This document shows, piece by piece, positions 13,195-24,520 of a stretch of DNA of 64,000 nt. The first letter of the stretch is position 1. Every line of letters begins with the position of its first letter. The stretch is from positions 126,501-190,500 of the forward strand of contig JAQGDQ010000229.1 of NCBI GenBank assembly GCA_030141605.1. The letters run 5' to 3'. This stretch comes from Tubiluchus corallicola (lineage: Eukaryota; Priapulida; Priapulimorpha; Priapulimorphida; Tubiluchidae). The notes beneath the pieces were generated by a model. It saw nothing but the letters and a program-made list of their open reading frames with translations, made no database searches and was not told where the DNA came from. A program made the position numbers and the translations under genes.

Positions 13195-13320
13195 GATAAC
13201 TTATTGTTTTATAAAATCCAGCATTTATTAAGCTAAAATAATTATTTGCGATAAAATACTCAGGATGTTTCGACTCTGTTTCAGTCTCAGATGGTGATAT
13301 TGGGAAGTTAAACTTATATA
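13195..13320 (-). repeat. Possible retroelement terminus with GTCGAAACATC motif
   Basis: On the minus strand this contains CATCTGAGACTG followed by AGAGTCGAAACATCC. The layout (TTTTATAAA, then TTTATTAA, then GTTTCG, then CAGATG on the plus strand) parallels the left arm of the fold-back element at 23.1 kb. Such motifs are common at ends of Penelope-like and other retroelements; that link is inference. Confidence 0.3.
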
Positions 13321-14179
13321 TAGGCCTACATTAATTTACAGTTTCTGCATGTTACTCTTGTGAACATTATGTACAGAAACTATGTAAGCTAATGCATATA
13401 CAATGTTAAATTCTAGATAATTTTTTCGTCACTGCTAAAAAGATTCAAGGAGTCTAAAGGTCCATGGTAGCAACTTAGACAGCGCTTACTACCTATTGGT
13501 TCACGCTTACTTACATTCATAATAATGTGTTTTAATAATAAATATTGTAATTTTTTATGTAAATGTGCTTGTGCTTGTGCTTTATTTTACAACGCTGTAT
13601 ATTACGAGATTTTGGTTTTTTTTAAATCAATAAATTTAAACTTAACAAACTGTAAGAAATATACTTTCGCTTTCAACCACTTCGATGACCATCAACCATT
13701 ATGACCTAATTTTTCACCAGTACTACGACAGCAAGATGATTATTTACTTGTCAGTCGAGTTTTTCTTTCATTTTCTCGTCAATCCAGTTCTTCTTTCTCC
13801 TCCCCTTGTTCTTTACAGACGAGAATTTACACAGAAGAGCGCTTATTTGAAGAAGCTGATCGACGGTAATGGGCGCTCTTTGCCTTATCAACCGCACTAT
13901 CATTTGACAAAGTAAGGATTTATTGAAGCGCCAATGAAACAGGAAGCCAAGTTGCACACCCGCTTGCTTTAACTCGGGTGAAACCACTCATTTAATTGCA
14001 AGCGGCCTTCGGTTTCGAGCTTCAGTGGGTTTTACTCTATGCCAGCTAGTGCTAACCCACAGGTAACAGAACAAACGTATCAAAGGAATCTGATAAGCGG
14101 GCCTCCAGGGAAATTCACACGTTTGCCGCAGCCAGGTTACAGTGACTATTATTATTAGTATGTACGTAAATTAAATATG
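13321..14179. other. No gene seen
   Basis: Non-coding sequence. Overlapping open frames on both strands near 13.7-13.99 kb have no recognised motif or splice sites. Confidence 0.35.
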
Positions 14180-14181
14180 TA

Positions 14182-14396
14182 CAGCTTGTCCAAAAAATAC
14201 CCCGTACCTCGTACCCTATTGTCCTGCTACGTGTGTTGAAAAACGCCTTAGCGGCGCTTGGTGAGGGATCTTAGACGGGAATTTAGAAAGAGAAGAAATT
14301 GGTCTGCACGATGATATGGATCCTTTTTAGAAATGCCTCTACCAGGATTAAAGGCTATACTAGTTAGTTTGAGGAACTTTTATCTGGTCCACCCTG
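14182..14396. mobile_element. Tc1/mariner-like MITE, 215 bp
   Basis: The element is flanked by TA at 14180-14181 and 14397-14398. It begins CAGCTTGTCCAAAA and ends CTGGTCCACCCTG, imperfect terminal inverted repeats of the CAGGGTGGTCCA type. There is no transposase. TA flanks and CAGGG ends are typical of Tc1/mariner-derived MITEs. Part of its interior (TTTAGAAAGAG and CACGATGAT) recurs at 41.65 kb. Confidence 0.65.
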
Positions 14397-14398
14397 TA

Positions 14399-15775
14399 GG
14401 ATGTGAGTCCCCATTACGCTTACAGATATAAAAAGCAGGCTGCTGCAGTGGTATTGAAATGCAAAAGAACAGTGATAAAATTCGTGAAATCTGAAGTCCG
14501 TAGTGTCCATTTTGATGACTATAACTTGTAAGGGTTAAAGTGTACCCGGGAGAAGCCAAAGATGTGGTGTTTCAATCATACTGTGCTTAATTACAGCACG
14601 AAGCAAGGAGTAATTTTATTTACCCAAAGAAAAGTGAAAGCAAATTAACGTCCAATTCACACAAGCTAGTTTCAATTTTAGATAATCCTCGACTAATCTA
14701 GCACGTGAGGTCTAAAGCTGGGCTACTTCGATCTAGACTCTACTCGACTTTATTTAGTGTGAGAAACGCATAGAGTCAGAGGAAAGTGTATAACAGAAAG
14801 AAGAGAGTATTGTAAAAACGTTTGTATGTATTTCTAATTAGTATACCAGCATGCCATGCAAGCAAGTTAACATTGAGCTTTTAACCAGAACGTCTTGCAA
14901 GAAAATGAAACGAAAATTTTATTTATAGTCGGATTATAAAATAATTGAGATAATTCCTATCAGAGAAGAGAAGACAGACAGTAAATAAAAAGGGCATGCA
15001 TACGTATACTGTTATCGCATCGTTCAATGTCGTAAACTTAGATGACACATAAAAATTTCTGTTAACAACGTAATAACCAAAATTTCATAACTTTTGGATG
15101 AACTTACAATTTCTTTTCTGCTACTTAGGCTGCTCTTATGAGCAAAAAATCAAACGCAGCTCTCCCTTTAATTTCGCCTTGTCTATTGAAGCCAGTCAGA
15201 AATTTCCAATTTCGTTGAGGGAAAACAGGCTTTTGTGTCTTTTTCAGAATAACCATTTCCGCTTTCAAGGACCAAAAGCTGATTAGTTTACCCGAGTTAC
15301 CATAGCAACCAGGTATAAGCTTGTTACCTGACCGCCACACGTATGCATCGGGGACGATGCTAAGCGAATTTGAGAAGCCAGCTGTGGTTGTGTTTAACGA
15401 ACATGCATTAGATCATAGAACACATTAAATAAAGCAATTAGCTCCCAGAATGCACGACCGAATGCAGAATGCAAAATGCTCAATGAATCTGTTCGAAATT
15501 ACAAAATCTAAAAAGATGTTTACTGAATTTTGACAGTCTTCTTTTTTTGTAGCCCAAAGAATTGTAAACGGTCGTGTTCCAAAAAGCGTTTTCACTTTCC
15601 TCACTGTAGGGCAAATTATTAACTAAAAATCGTCTCAATTGTTGGCGTTAAGAATTTTTGCGTGTTATAAGTTCACACTTGGTTTTATTATCGTGATTCT
15701 CTACTTACCAAATACGTAAAATCCTCAAAATTATAATACCACGTATTTGAACATTGAGTACTTCTGATATTCCAT
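14399..15775. other. No gene seen
   Basis: Non-coding A+T-rich DNA without supported features. Confidence 0.4.
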
Positions 15776-15829
15776 TGCAGGCAAATCTATATATATAAAA
15801 CGAGTTCGTGACTCTTAGATTTGCCTGCA
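15776..15829. repeat. 14-bp perfect inverted repeat (hairpin)
   Basis: TGCAGGCAAATCTA at 15776-15789 is exactly complementary to TAGATTTGCCTGCA at 15816-15829, with a 26-base spacer containing a TA run. It could be the remnant of a small inverted-repeat transposon or a cruciform-prone site. Confidence 0.7.
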
Positions 15830-16659
15830 GAAATATATACATATACATGCATGACATGTGACACCAAGAACAAAATGAACAAAAACCGGTAATAAAGAAA
15901 ATATTATTTTCTTTTTTATTGTGGGATTTTTTTTAATTTTACCAAATTTCGTAATAGCACTTTCTTTGTGCCACTGAGAATAATGTAGGAACAAACACAT
16001 TAGTTACGCCTAAATGCCTGCCAAGTGAGACCTTTGCAGTGTTTGGGACACCGTTATGCCCATAACTATGAAATCTTCAGTAGCACTCAGAATCATCAGT
16101 GCAAAACCATTCGGTCGGTCGGAAATAAAGCGAACACTCTGCAAATTTAACATATACTTCTCTTCAATTATCCCGGAAACTGAATATTTTCCTACTAGCA
16201 ATTTTCCTCCAAGTAAAATGTCCAAGTATCATCTTAAGAACGAGTCTTGAACATGCATAACGACAGCCATTAAAACCATTACGCAGAAACTTGAAAGATG
16301 GGAGCTTGTAAATCGGGTGGCATATAATAGCGAAACTTTCACAAAGAAACGTTTGCATATGTTTCTGTGTAACTCTAACGCTGAAAATTGCCAGGAGGAG
16401 AACATCAATTACTATGATGCTCGAACATCAAGAAGCTAGGCATATAACTCATGTTAAATATGTAGTTGTACAACGATGACTTGCTCAAAAATGGTTATGA
16501 TAAGAATTTTGTCTCTTTCATTTGAAATTGTTTCGATTCAAACTATTACATTTCGGTATTATGGTGGTGTCTTTGTGTGTGAATGCGCGACAGATTCCTG
16601 ATTCCTCTACGATTTCATTAGGTGTGGAAATTTAACCTTTTGGTAATATAAGGGGCCAA
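15830..16659. other. No gene seen
   Basis: Non-coding A+T-rich DNA; open frames on both strands overlap and carry no motif. Confidence 0.35.
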
Positions 16660-16905
16660 AGTCCAAAGATTGTGCAGAAGATTTTCTTCAATTTTGCTAT
16701 CATATTAATATCATATGTTATGTTTTACTTTTATTATTTTAGATTTTATATGGAGTTTAAATTATTTATTTATGTATGAGTGCCAAAAACAGATACAAAA
16801 CAAGAAACAATACATACACACAATTTCTATAATATGAAATATGTCGACATTGCAAACAAACAATTATTGATTAAATAAATATATTCTAAACAACTCTTTA
16901 TTTGC
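16660..16905 (-). repeat. Dispersed retroposon-like repeat, copy 1
   Basis: The block containing GTGCAGAAGATTTTCTT, CAAAAACAGATACAAAACAA and GAAATATGTCGA is repeated in direct orientation at 19330-19545. On the minus strand it resembles a LINE 3' end (CATACATAAATAAATAATTT). The deletions and substitutions between copies indicate old insertions. Confidence 0.6.
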
Positions 16906-17689
16906 AAAATAATTTGTAAGAAGCGCTTGCTGTTTGTGCCCCCCGCCCTTCAACTTATTTGTTGTATTGTATAATTTATATGGTGCGTATGCGTGACATA
17001 AATTAAACTAAACTAAGCGTTAAAAGCTTCAATTTATAATATAAAGCTTCATATAAAGTGAGCAGTCACTCGAGGTAAGTAACTACTATAATAATGAAAA
17101 TGCACACATGTCCAGAATAGTACGAACTCATAATTCATGAATACTGAAACCAAACTTGAAAACAGCAATGTGAAAAAATCGGAACACAGACTGAAACTGA
17201 ACCTGGATTCGTTTACAAGATAGACGTCAACTACCGTGTTCCCCAACAATGACGATAGTCTGAAATCCATTTCTATAAACTTCAGGTCCAAAAAAATTCC
17301 TTTCAAATTCAAGTCCAGTAAAAGGATCCCAACAAAAAAATTCAGGTCTCGAACAAAAACAATATCTGTTTCATAAACAACCCATTCTGCAATAAATTTT
17401 ATTAATTTTTTGTTAGAAAAATTCAACGTGTCTATTGAACACTAGTAATCATCGTCAGAAAATACGTAAAGAACGATTTAAAATAAACAGTATTCGTGAG
17501 TATAACAGATACGAATCCTGTATGATTGAAGTTTGTGGATCAGGCTTGGTGCCAAACTTTGACACGAGGCATCAAAAGCATAGGATGTTCAAGACTGTTA
17601 ACCTGGTCTCGCCTAGAAGCTCTAAAGCTCTGTCATGATGCTCGGCAATTAAACACGAGCAGGCAGCGAAAAGAGCTTTATCATAATGT
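16906..17689. other. No gene seen
   Basis: A minus-strand open stretch at 17426-17049 is long (125 codons) but begins with TTG, is biased to Phe/Leu/Val, and contains short repeats such as TTCAGGTC. I judge it non-coding. Confidence 0.4.
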
Positions 17690-17694
17690 GTGAA

Positions 17695-17790
17695 AAAAAA
17701 TTTGCCCCCGTCTACAGGGATTTGAACCTAAGACTTTTGCTTATTGGCCAGCTATGTTAACCATTCGCCACAGAGGTACTATGACGTTTC
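17695..17790 (-). repeat. tRNA-like SINE head or tRNA pseudogene
   Basis: On the minus strand TGTGGCGAATGGTTAAC resembles a pol III A box, and TTAGGTTCAAATCCCTG, about 27 bases further on, resembles a B box. The arms do not fold into a proper cloverleaf, so this is a tRNA-derived SINE head or decayed tRNA and not a functional gene. Confidence 0.5.
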
Positions 17791-18345
17791 AGACTTCGTA
17801 TTTCATTTGTCATTTGGCAATCTAAACGCGATTGAAGTTGGAACTAGATATACGATCTTCAATGGACCAATATGCACCGATCCATCTACATCTACTTGCA
17901 TGTGTTCCTACAAACTGTAATTAATACTGTAATTAATTCCAATTAATTACCAAAAAAATCTGACTGCCAATAACCTTGATATAGTCTAGCAAAAGCCTGG
18001 CATGAAATTGCATCAGCTGCATCACACATGCTCCTCAGTTGTAAAATGTATAAAAAAATTTTAATAAATTAATAAATATTTCATTAACCAATGTGCTTCG
18101 CGTCAAATGCGCAAAATCCAATAATAGTTACAGCAACCTAAAAGTTATACGCACATTTATTCACTTATTTATTTAAAGCAACATAGTATATCATGTTATA
18201 TGAGAACAAAAAGGTGATTTTAGTATTATGCAGGCTGAATTTTTCTCAGTATCAAACCTACCGCCTAAAACAGTTCAGTTGATATCCTGTCCGACAGACT
18301 ATTTCAAGTTTAGCGAAATGCCAACTAAGCAATAAAAAGAAACCT
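17791..18345. other. No gene seen
   Basis: Non-coding A+T-rich DNA. Confidence 0.4.
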
Positions 18346-18425
18346 TTAACAAAGAGAAATTTAATCTTTCGCTTTATAGCTTCTTTATAAAGCCGAAAGA
18401 AGGAAATTTAAATGGGGCATTAAAG
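18346..18425. repeat. Imperfect palindrome
   Basis: CCTTTAA near 18346 pairs with TTAAAGG near 18419. Inside, AAATTT pairs with AAATTT, and CTTTCGCTTTAT with TTTATAAAGCCGAAAG. The structure could be a small fold-back transposon. It shares the TTAAAGG terminal motif of the larger elements nearby, but is too short to assign. Confidence 0.45.
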
Positions 18426-18770
18426 GCGGCAAAGGCAGTCATACTCTTAATAATGGACATCATTAAATACAAGCTGAAAATTTGAGAAACATAAAAATCA
18501 ACCCTTAAATCTTAACGGTATAAATCTAATTAATTAAATTTTATGGCCGTGCACATTAAATTGCGCATTGAATGTGAACGCACCATGCACGATCTATTTC
18601 ACAGAAGCCACTTGCATTCAATATTAACACACTTCTCATAATCAATGATTTCGGTCCAGTGAAGTGTCGACGGCCACAGCATGTCTTTGGGGAACTTCTG
18701 GGGCTCTTCGGGGTTCCTAAAGTAAATTCAATTAAAGTCGCTAAATGATTTCTAAGAAAAAAGAGATTGT
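18426..18770. other. No gene seen
   Basis: Non-coding sequence immediately left of a TTAA-bounded element. Confidence 0.4.
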
Positions 18771-19307
18771 TTAAAGGAAAGGACACGTCATTTAGCATAT
18801 ATGTGTTTATTGCACGTTATCACTTTGTGGAGAAATATGACATTGAAATTTGCAAAAAACTGTCTATAAAACGTATTAAAGTTAATTTATACTGCCCCTG
18901 TACAAGAGTTTTCAGGTACAGCATTTACCACTTTTCACTTGAAAATTGTGACTAACTGGTGGACATCGAGACTTTTCATAGCACATCGTTGCTTTTTCAT
19001 AAGCGCCGGTTGGAATAATTCAAACTTCTGCATCTCATCGAATATTCACACAGAAAAATCACAAAATTAGCTGCTGTCTGTCTGATCTTTTGTAAAATTT
19101 TTTGTACCTTTGACACAGTGTGCTGCTTTTTTAGTCATTGGAGGAAAAAAGGGCACTCAAAATGGAAGTCCGGAAGCGTGAAAGGATCGCGACTTTAACG
19201 TGGTTTTACAAATTACACAAGGCGCTTATCACACTTTTATTACTAAATCTGTATAGCATTTTCGTGAATATCGAAATAAGCTTCCCAGAAGGCTTGGTTT
19301 CCTTTAA
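18771..19307 (+). mobile_element. TTAA-bounded MITE, family 3, full-length copy
   Basis: It starts TTAAAGGAAAGGACACG and ends CTTGGTTTCCTTTAA. The outer TTAA on both sides fits a TTAA target duplication, and TTAAAGGAAA forms a short terminal inverted repeat. A second, 5'-truncated copy lies at about 20320-20601. An open frame of 90 codons at 19138 runs through the right end and is not a gene. TTAA duplication is characteristic of piggyBac-type transposition; assignment to that superfamily is inference. Confidence 0.65.
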
Positions 19308-19329
19308 TGTCATAAAGAATGTACCAAAG

Positions 19330-19545
19330 CCCAAAGCGGCTGTGCAGAAGATTTTCTTTAATTTTTTTCTTATTTTATATTATTTTAAATTATATATCAC
19401 TGATAATTAAGTTTAAGTTATTTATCAGTGTCAAAAACAGATACAAAACAAGAAACAAGACATACATACAATTTTAATAATGAAATATGTCGAAATTATA
19501 AACAAACAATTATTGATGAAACAAATACATTCTAAAGTCGTTTCT
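19330..19545 (-). repeat. Dispersed retroposon-like repeat, copy 2
   Basis: Direct-orientation relative of 16660-16905, sharing GTGCAGAAGATTTTCTT and AACAGATACAAAACAAGAAA. It abuts the right end of the family 3 MITE. Confidence 0.6.
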
Positions 19546-20030
19546 CTTACAATTTACAATGTAATTATTTAGTCATTTAAATGAAAGATTTAGTGATTAG
19601 TATTTAAAATAAATTATGTCACTAGTAATATGATCATTACACAGTATTTTGTTCATGTCTCAAAAAGGCATTTTCAACATAATCAATAAACTGCCTTAAT
19701 TACTTCAAAATCACTGCTACCCATTAAGAATAAAAATTTATCAGCATCGTTCATAAGGAGAAATTCTGATATAATTGCACTGATGTGATTATATAATTTT
19801 CCTTTAAGATCATTGTAATATAAACATTTCATAACAAAGTGTAATTCGAGTTCGATTTCATTTCTTAAACAGTATGAATATATACGACTCTCAGCAGGAA
19901 TTTTCCTAGGTGTAACATATTATTTTAAATAAATAAACACTTCGAAATTGATTTATGCATAGCAAACAAACTAGTTTAGAATAGGATAATGATTGTTTTT
20001 GAAATAATTTTAATCTTGGTTGTTTCACCA
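19546..20030. other. No gene seen
   Basis: Non-coding. An isolated TTTTCCTTTAA at about 19797 resembles the end of the TTAA-bounded elements but has no partner. Confidence 0.35.
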
Positions 20031-20033
20031 ATA

Positions 20034-20110
20034 GTACAGAACTAGTGGTGTAATGATTATCACAACAGAAAACTAAAGGTCTTGGGTTTGAGTCACAGTA
20101 ATGATATAAT
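20034..20110 (+). repeat. tRNA-like SINE head
   Basis: ACTAGTGGTGTAATGATTAT resembles an A box and TTGGGTTTGAGTCAC, about 30 bases later, a B box. The fragment does not complete a cloverleaf. A tRNA-derived SINE remnant is the likely reading. Confidence 0.4.
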
Positions 20111-20319
20111 AATTTTTCAGACTTTCTAATTTGGTATTGTTTTAGTGTGTTGCACAACTGTCTCTCATCCAGAAACATGCTAGAAATCAAGTACCATTGC
20201 CAACTACTCCACCACATTTTACCAATAAAATTTGGTACAGGTTTTTTTTTTAAAATTTTTTATTGTATTTTAAAAGTAAGGATTTTTTGCTTTCTCTCGC
20301 TTACAGCACTTTAGCTGTG

Positions 20320-20601
20320 AAGATTATGACGTAAGTGGTGGACTTCCTGATAGTGCGTGCTTCTTAAATTAATGTTCACGCAAAAATATAAAAAAATTAA
20401 GTATCTCATTTTTGACCGTGTGGTGCTTTCTTTCAGCTGATGAATCGGCGTCCAAAACAAAAGCGTGAAATGATTGCGACTTTAAAGTGATTTTGCTAAT
20501 TACAACAGGCGCTCATCACAGCTTTGTTACTAAATCCTTCTATCATTTTTCCGATCATTGAAAGAAGCCCAACTTCCCAAAATGGTTGGCCTTTCCTTTA
20601 A
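20320..20601 (+). mobile_element. TTAA-type MITE, family 3, truncated copy
   Basis: Shares AAGCGTGAAA, GCGACTTTAA, a block around GGCGCTCATCACA and the terminal CCTTTCCTTTAA with 18771-19307. The left end is missing or too diverged to place. Confidence 0.6.
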
Positions 20602-22000
20602 ATTACTTAAAATACACGCAAACCCAAGAAGAAGCAATATTTTTCATTGCCATGATGAAACCAGACATATCACGAAATAATATTCGTGACAGTTCAAAGG
20701 CAATATAGGTTTCTTATTGAATTTGATGTAATATCTTTCTCCTAAAGTGCACATCTAAAATATCATATGAGCTGTCTTTCTGAATACTTTTCGTCAAATT
20801 TGTTACCTCCAGGCTACGTAGAAATCCATTAAGTTGATTTCAAGCCATGATGTACAATGTACATATCATCTTTCTATTGTGAACTGGAACATGAGCCTGA
20901 ATTTATGAAGTTGAAAATTTTGAGGGGGGAGAGCATGTGTCACAGTAAAAATGGAATGGAACAATTCGGGGGAGGGAGGTAACCCACTGCATGCCACTAC
21001 CCGGCAGAGCAAAGTGCACCAAAGCTGATCCTAAAAGGATCTAATATGTGACCCAATCAAGATATCAAACATTATGAGATCTAGTTAGAAAAAACAAGTG
21101 TCACCCTGTGTCCAAGACAAAGTAGCGGGATTTCTCCCTGATTTACATAAATTCCTGTGAATAATCAATCAGGTTTCACGCGGCAGTACCAACATCTACA
21201 ATCTGCAATTCTGCCAATTCCAGCCAATCTTGCCTAATTGGCTGGCATTTCAATCTGCCGCAAGCAAAAGTAATTACACTCTCCCGAGTAGTTATTAATT
21301 ACTTGAGAAGACAATATGGGGAATCTTCTTCCTCCAGAAATGTATTCGTGCGGCAAATGTGCTGGAAACGACTGACGTGCACAGACACAACGTGACTCTG
21401 TAACACTGCTAAATCGGCCACTTTGTAAGTTTAAGCTTCCTGCAAATAATAATTACTGGGAAGCGAAATCTACAACACATAATTAATGAAACCTTAACCC
21501 AGCAGTAGGTACGGTATCATTTAACTTGTGCAAGCATGAATGGTTTCGCGAGCCTTGAGCGATATCCGAGATTAGGCATGTAAAATCTCACCATAAGTTA
21601 TAACTACATCTGACGATCAAGTTTGGATCTTTCACAGTGCTTTTTGCGACTTTTAAACTTATTTTACATGGAATGTCAAGGCGAAATTTTCTTGTTTACG
21701 ACCCGCTGACTAGAACAAGAACTTAATTTTAAGGCGATCTAAAAGAAAATGTTTACCCACTTCTCTGGTACTTTTTACCTTACTTATTATGGGTTAGCTA
21801 AATCGAACTGCTAAAGAATCATTTGGTCAATTTTTCTCAAATTGAGTTGGAACTCCTTCCCTGCATATGTTGTTGGTGCACCCCTCGCGACTGCATAAAA
21901 TATTACGTTATTTAAAAGACGCTTAAATAAAGAAGTTAACTTGCATAAACTTCTGGTACATGATAGACACATGTAAGTTGTTCATCTCTGTGTCTTCACC
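20602..22000. other. No gene seen (PRKG intron 1)
   Basis: Non-coding sequence, presumably inside the first intron of the minus-strand kinase gene. Confidence 0.4.
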
Positions 22001-22096
22001 ACACTCTTAAATATTGTATTTGTATGCATTTCGCCAACATGTTTTATTATATTGCTTATGGGTGTGAATGAATTAAATAAAATAAAATAAAATAAT
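22001..22096 (+). repeat. LINE-like 3' tail with (AAATA)n
   Basis: Ends GTGTGAATGAATTAAATAAA followed by AATAAAATAAAATAAT, a retroposon-type tail. No coding part is attached. Confidence 0.45.
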
Positions 22097-23076
22097 ATAG
22101 AGCTGTGACATCCTTTACGTCATACAGGTACATTGATGAAGCACACAATGCTTGTTAATGTCATTAATTAACCAAGATAGGCATTGTTTTCGAACTGGGT
22201 TTTTTTGTAAACACATTACAATAAAATCGTGTGATATCAGCTTATTATGATAGCCACAGATTGTGCAATTGTATCATGATAAAGTAAAGTTTAAGCTCAA
22301 ATTAAATTTAGTGACAAAAATCTATTTTCCGAAATAAAAATTTGGTGGTGAATGGTGATGCCCACTGTAGGCCTACATGTGTTAAGAAATAACCGGATGG
22401 CCGCGAATTGAAAGCACTACAAGATTTACATGTATAGATCTATTCCGATTATACGATCCGGATTTCAATGTCGCCGAGCCAGCTTCATTTCAAAATCGAC
22501 GGGCATCGAATCCGGCTGCCGCTTCCGACCCATAAACCAAACCCATAAATATCAAGCCTTTTACGATAATAGATGGCGAGCAAATCACTTCTTGCAGAGA
22601 TTTAGTTAGCCTCTTCCGACAGACAAGCGACACTTGAGAAAATTGATCAAACAGAACATCGCCCGTTGCAAACAGATTAGCAAATACTGGGAAGTAATTG
22701 AAAGCAAAATAATTTGCACACGGTGACAAATTTAGGGGATAGACTGCAAGGAAAGGTACAACGTGCAATCAGTCATCCTAGTGCCACATGTAATAGCTAT
22801 TAATTTTAGACAGTATGAGCATAGTCGTAAAAGAGACGCTAACTAAGACCATTTGTAGGATGAGCGATGAAAGATTATTCTAAAATTAACTTGTTTATTT
22901 AGAAGTCGACTTTGCTTCAAGACGATATGCAAGATAAGGGCTTCACAGAGTAAGAATAATAATAAAGAGGGCATCTGGAAGTCAAAATACATCAATTATG
23001 AGTCGGTTTACTGTGGTGCCTATCAAAGAATGTCTGTTACCACCTCTCTGTCGAGAAGAAAAAACACCCTTTTATA
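22097..23076. other. No gene seen (PRKG intron 1)
   Basis: Includes 22490-22768, a slightly more G+C-rich segment open on the minus strand for 92 codons. It shows no similarity to cNMP-binding or kinase motifs and I do not call it an exon. Confidence 0.35.
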
Positions 23077-23335
23077 AAGTTAAAAACAACACAACTTTAT
23101 TAAAAACTTCTACATTAAAAAGTTAAAATCATGCCAAACGTTTCGGCTAGCTGCTGCTGTCATCATCAGTGGCAAATCTACAAACGCACAACCAGCATAT
23201 ACAGGCAGAGCCAGTTGTATGTTTGTAAATTTACCACTGATGATGACAGCAGCAGCTAGTCGAGACGTATGGCATGATTTTAACTTTTAACTTTTTAATG
23301 TAAAAGCTTTTAATACAGTTGTGTTGTTTTTAACT
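23077..23335. mobile_element. Fold-back inverted-repeat element
   Basis: Two arms of about 110-130 bases run in opposite orientation. The left arm reads AGTTAAAAACAACACAACTT then AAACGTTTCGGCTAGCTGCT and CATCATCAGTGG. The right arm mirrors it with CCACTGATGATG, AGCAGCAGCTAGTCGAGACG and AACACAACTGTATT-type sequence reversed. The spacer is about 40 bases. The arms contain CTGATGA and GAAAC (left, minus strand) or GAGAC (right, plus strand) separated by about 18 bases, in the order found in hammerhead ribozymes. No protein is encoded. It may be a pair of head-to-head retroelement termini or a fold-back transposon. Confidence 0.75.
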
Positions 23336-23802
23336 ATAAATGTTTTTAATAAAAATTGGTTTTTATAACGTGGATTTCAATATAAAGTTCGAGCATATAC
23401 ACATATAAGGCCAATTCATGCATCTAATTTGACTTGAGCTGCATCAATAACATTAATATAATATTAATAATAATAATAATAACATGATATTTGGAATTGT
23501 TAGCAAGGCCCCGATAAGATTTGCAGGCCCTTTCTCTACGAAGGCCCTGCTCAGAGAAAGGTTTTTATACACAACGACACGAAATGAAAAGAAACTGACT
23601 AGTTAAAGTTTAGAAGTTTGAGAATAAAGTCTCCTTTTCTAACTCTAACTCTAAGTAAGAAATCTTAAAATAAACGAACGGCAAGGCTGCCACCTGTAGG
23701 ATATGTCTGAAGTTTCCGTTACGAATTGAAAAACCGTCAGTACTCTCATTGACCTTACAAAACTAAACTCAAAACAACATACATTGTTATGTTTCGAAAA
23801 CA
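23336..23802. other. No gene seen
   Basis: Non-coding; short (TAA)n run near 23460-23482. Confidence 0.4.
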
Positions 23803-23970
23803 TTAAAGGAGAACGGGATGATTTAACCTACCCCCATCTTGAAGTATTGCGAAACTATACATTTTAACGTATATATAATTGTTCCCGGTAATTAAATAAT
23901 AGGTGTAAATATTTAATTAACGGCTGGTGAGCCAAGCTATACTTTAAGATTGGGCCCGGTTTTCCTTTAA
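23803..23970 (+). mobile_element. TTAA-bounded MITE, family 1, 168-bp deletion derivative
   Basis: Starts TTAAAGGAGAACGGGATGA and ends GGGCCCGGTTTTCCTTTAA. Shares TACATTTTAAC, TAATTAAATAATAGG and GATTGGGCCCGG-type end sequence with longer relatives at 28.4, 40.9 and 45.6 kb, but lacks their middle. Confidence 0.75.
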
Positions 23971-24449
23971 ATTATTGTATTTTTGGCTTTTTTACAATCC
24001 CCATTTTAGCAATTTGTCTCACACAAATTTAACTTTAAACCTCACATGAGAATTGAAATCATATATTGAAGTCGTTCTTTTTTCTCGCTCTTAACTCTGC
24101 CTGTTCATCTACACAATAAAATAAATAAAGGAAAATTTTTGCCACTGACGTATATTACTAATAAAGGTAATTCAAATGAGTCCTTTCTGCGTGCTTGCCG
24201 TCAAATTCTGGCAACGTCAAAATTACTTAATGACTTCCTGACCTTGAAATAATCGGAGAAACAGTGTAAAATGACAGTAATGACGTTTTCTTCATTTAAG
24301 TAATTTTCGGAAGTTCAGGTTACTTTTGAAAAATATGCTTCTGCAGGGAACGAATGAATCCTATATCATTCATTTAAGAAAGCAACCTCAACTCAGCGCC
24401 AAATCAGCAAATGGCAGCAGGCCGCAAGGGTTAAGTGGCGTTTATCTAG
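23971..24449. other. No gene seen (PRKG intron 1)
   Basis: Non-coding A+T-rich DNA. Confidence 0.4.
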
Positions 24450-24520
24450 CATCAGAAATGCGTTACGCGTTATGCGCTATACAACTGCAGAAAAAAATAA
24501 CGCATAACGCAGGTCTGATG
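24450..24520. repeat. 24-bp-arm inverted repeat (stem-loop)
   Basis: The arm 24450-24473 (CATCAGA, then TGCGTTACGCGTTAT) pairs with 24497-24520 with three mismatches around a 23-base loop. It lies about 430 bases inside the presumed first intron, in a locally G+C-richer patch. Confidence 0.75.

Noticed and set aside
17049-17426. 125-codon minus-strand open frame
   Set aside because: Starts with TTG, low-complexity Phe/Leu/Val composition, and no domain or splice sites.
22490-22768. 92-codon minus-strand open frame in PRKG intron 1, tested as a kinase exon
   Set aside because: It contains none of the cNMP-binding (GELA, DNDF) or kinase motifs.
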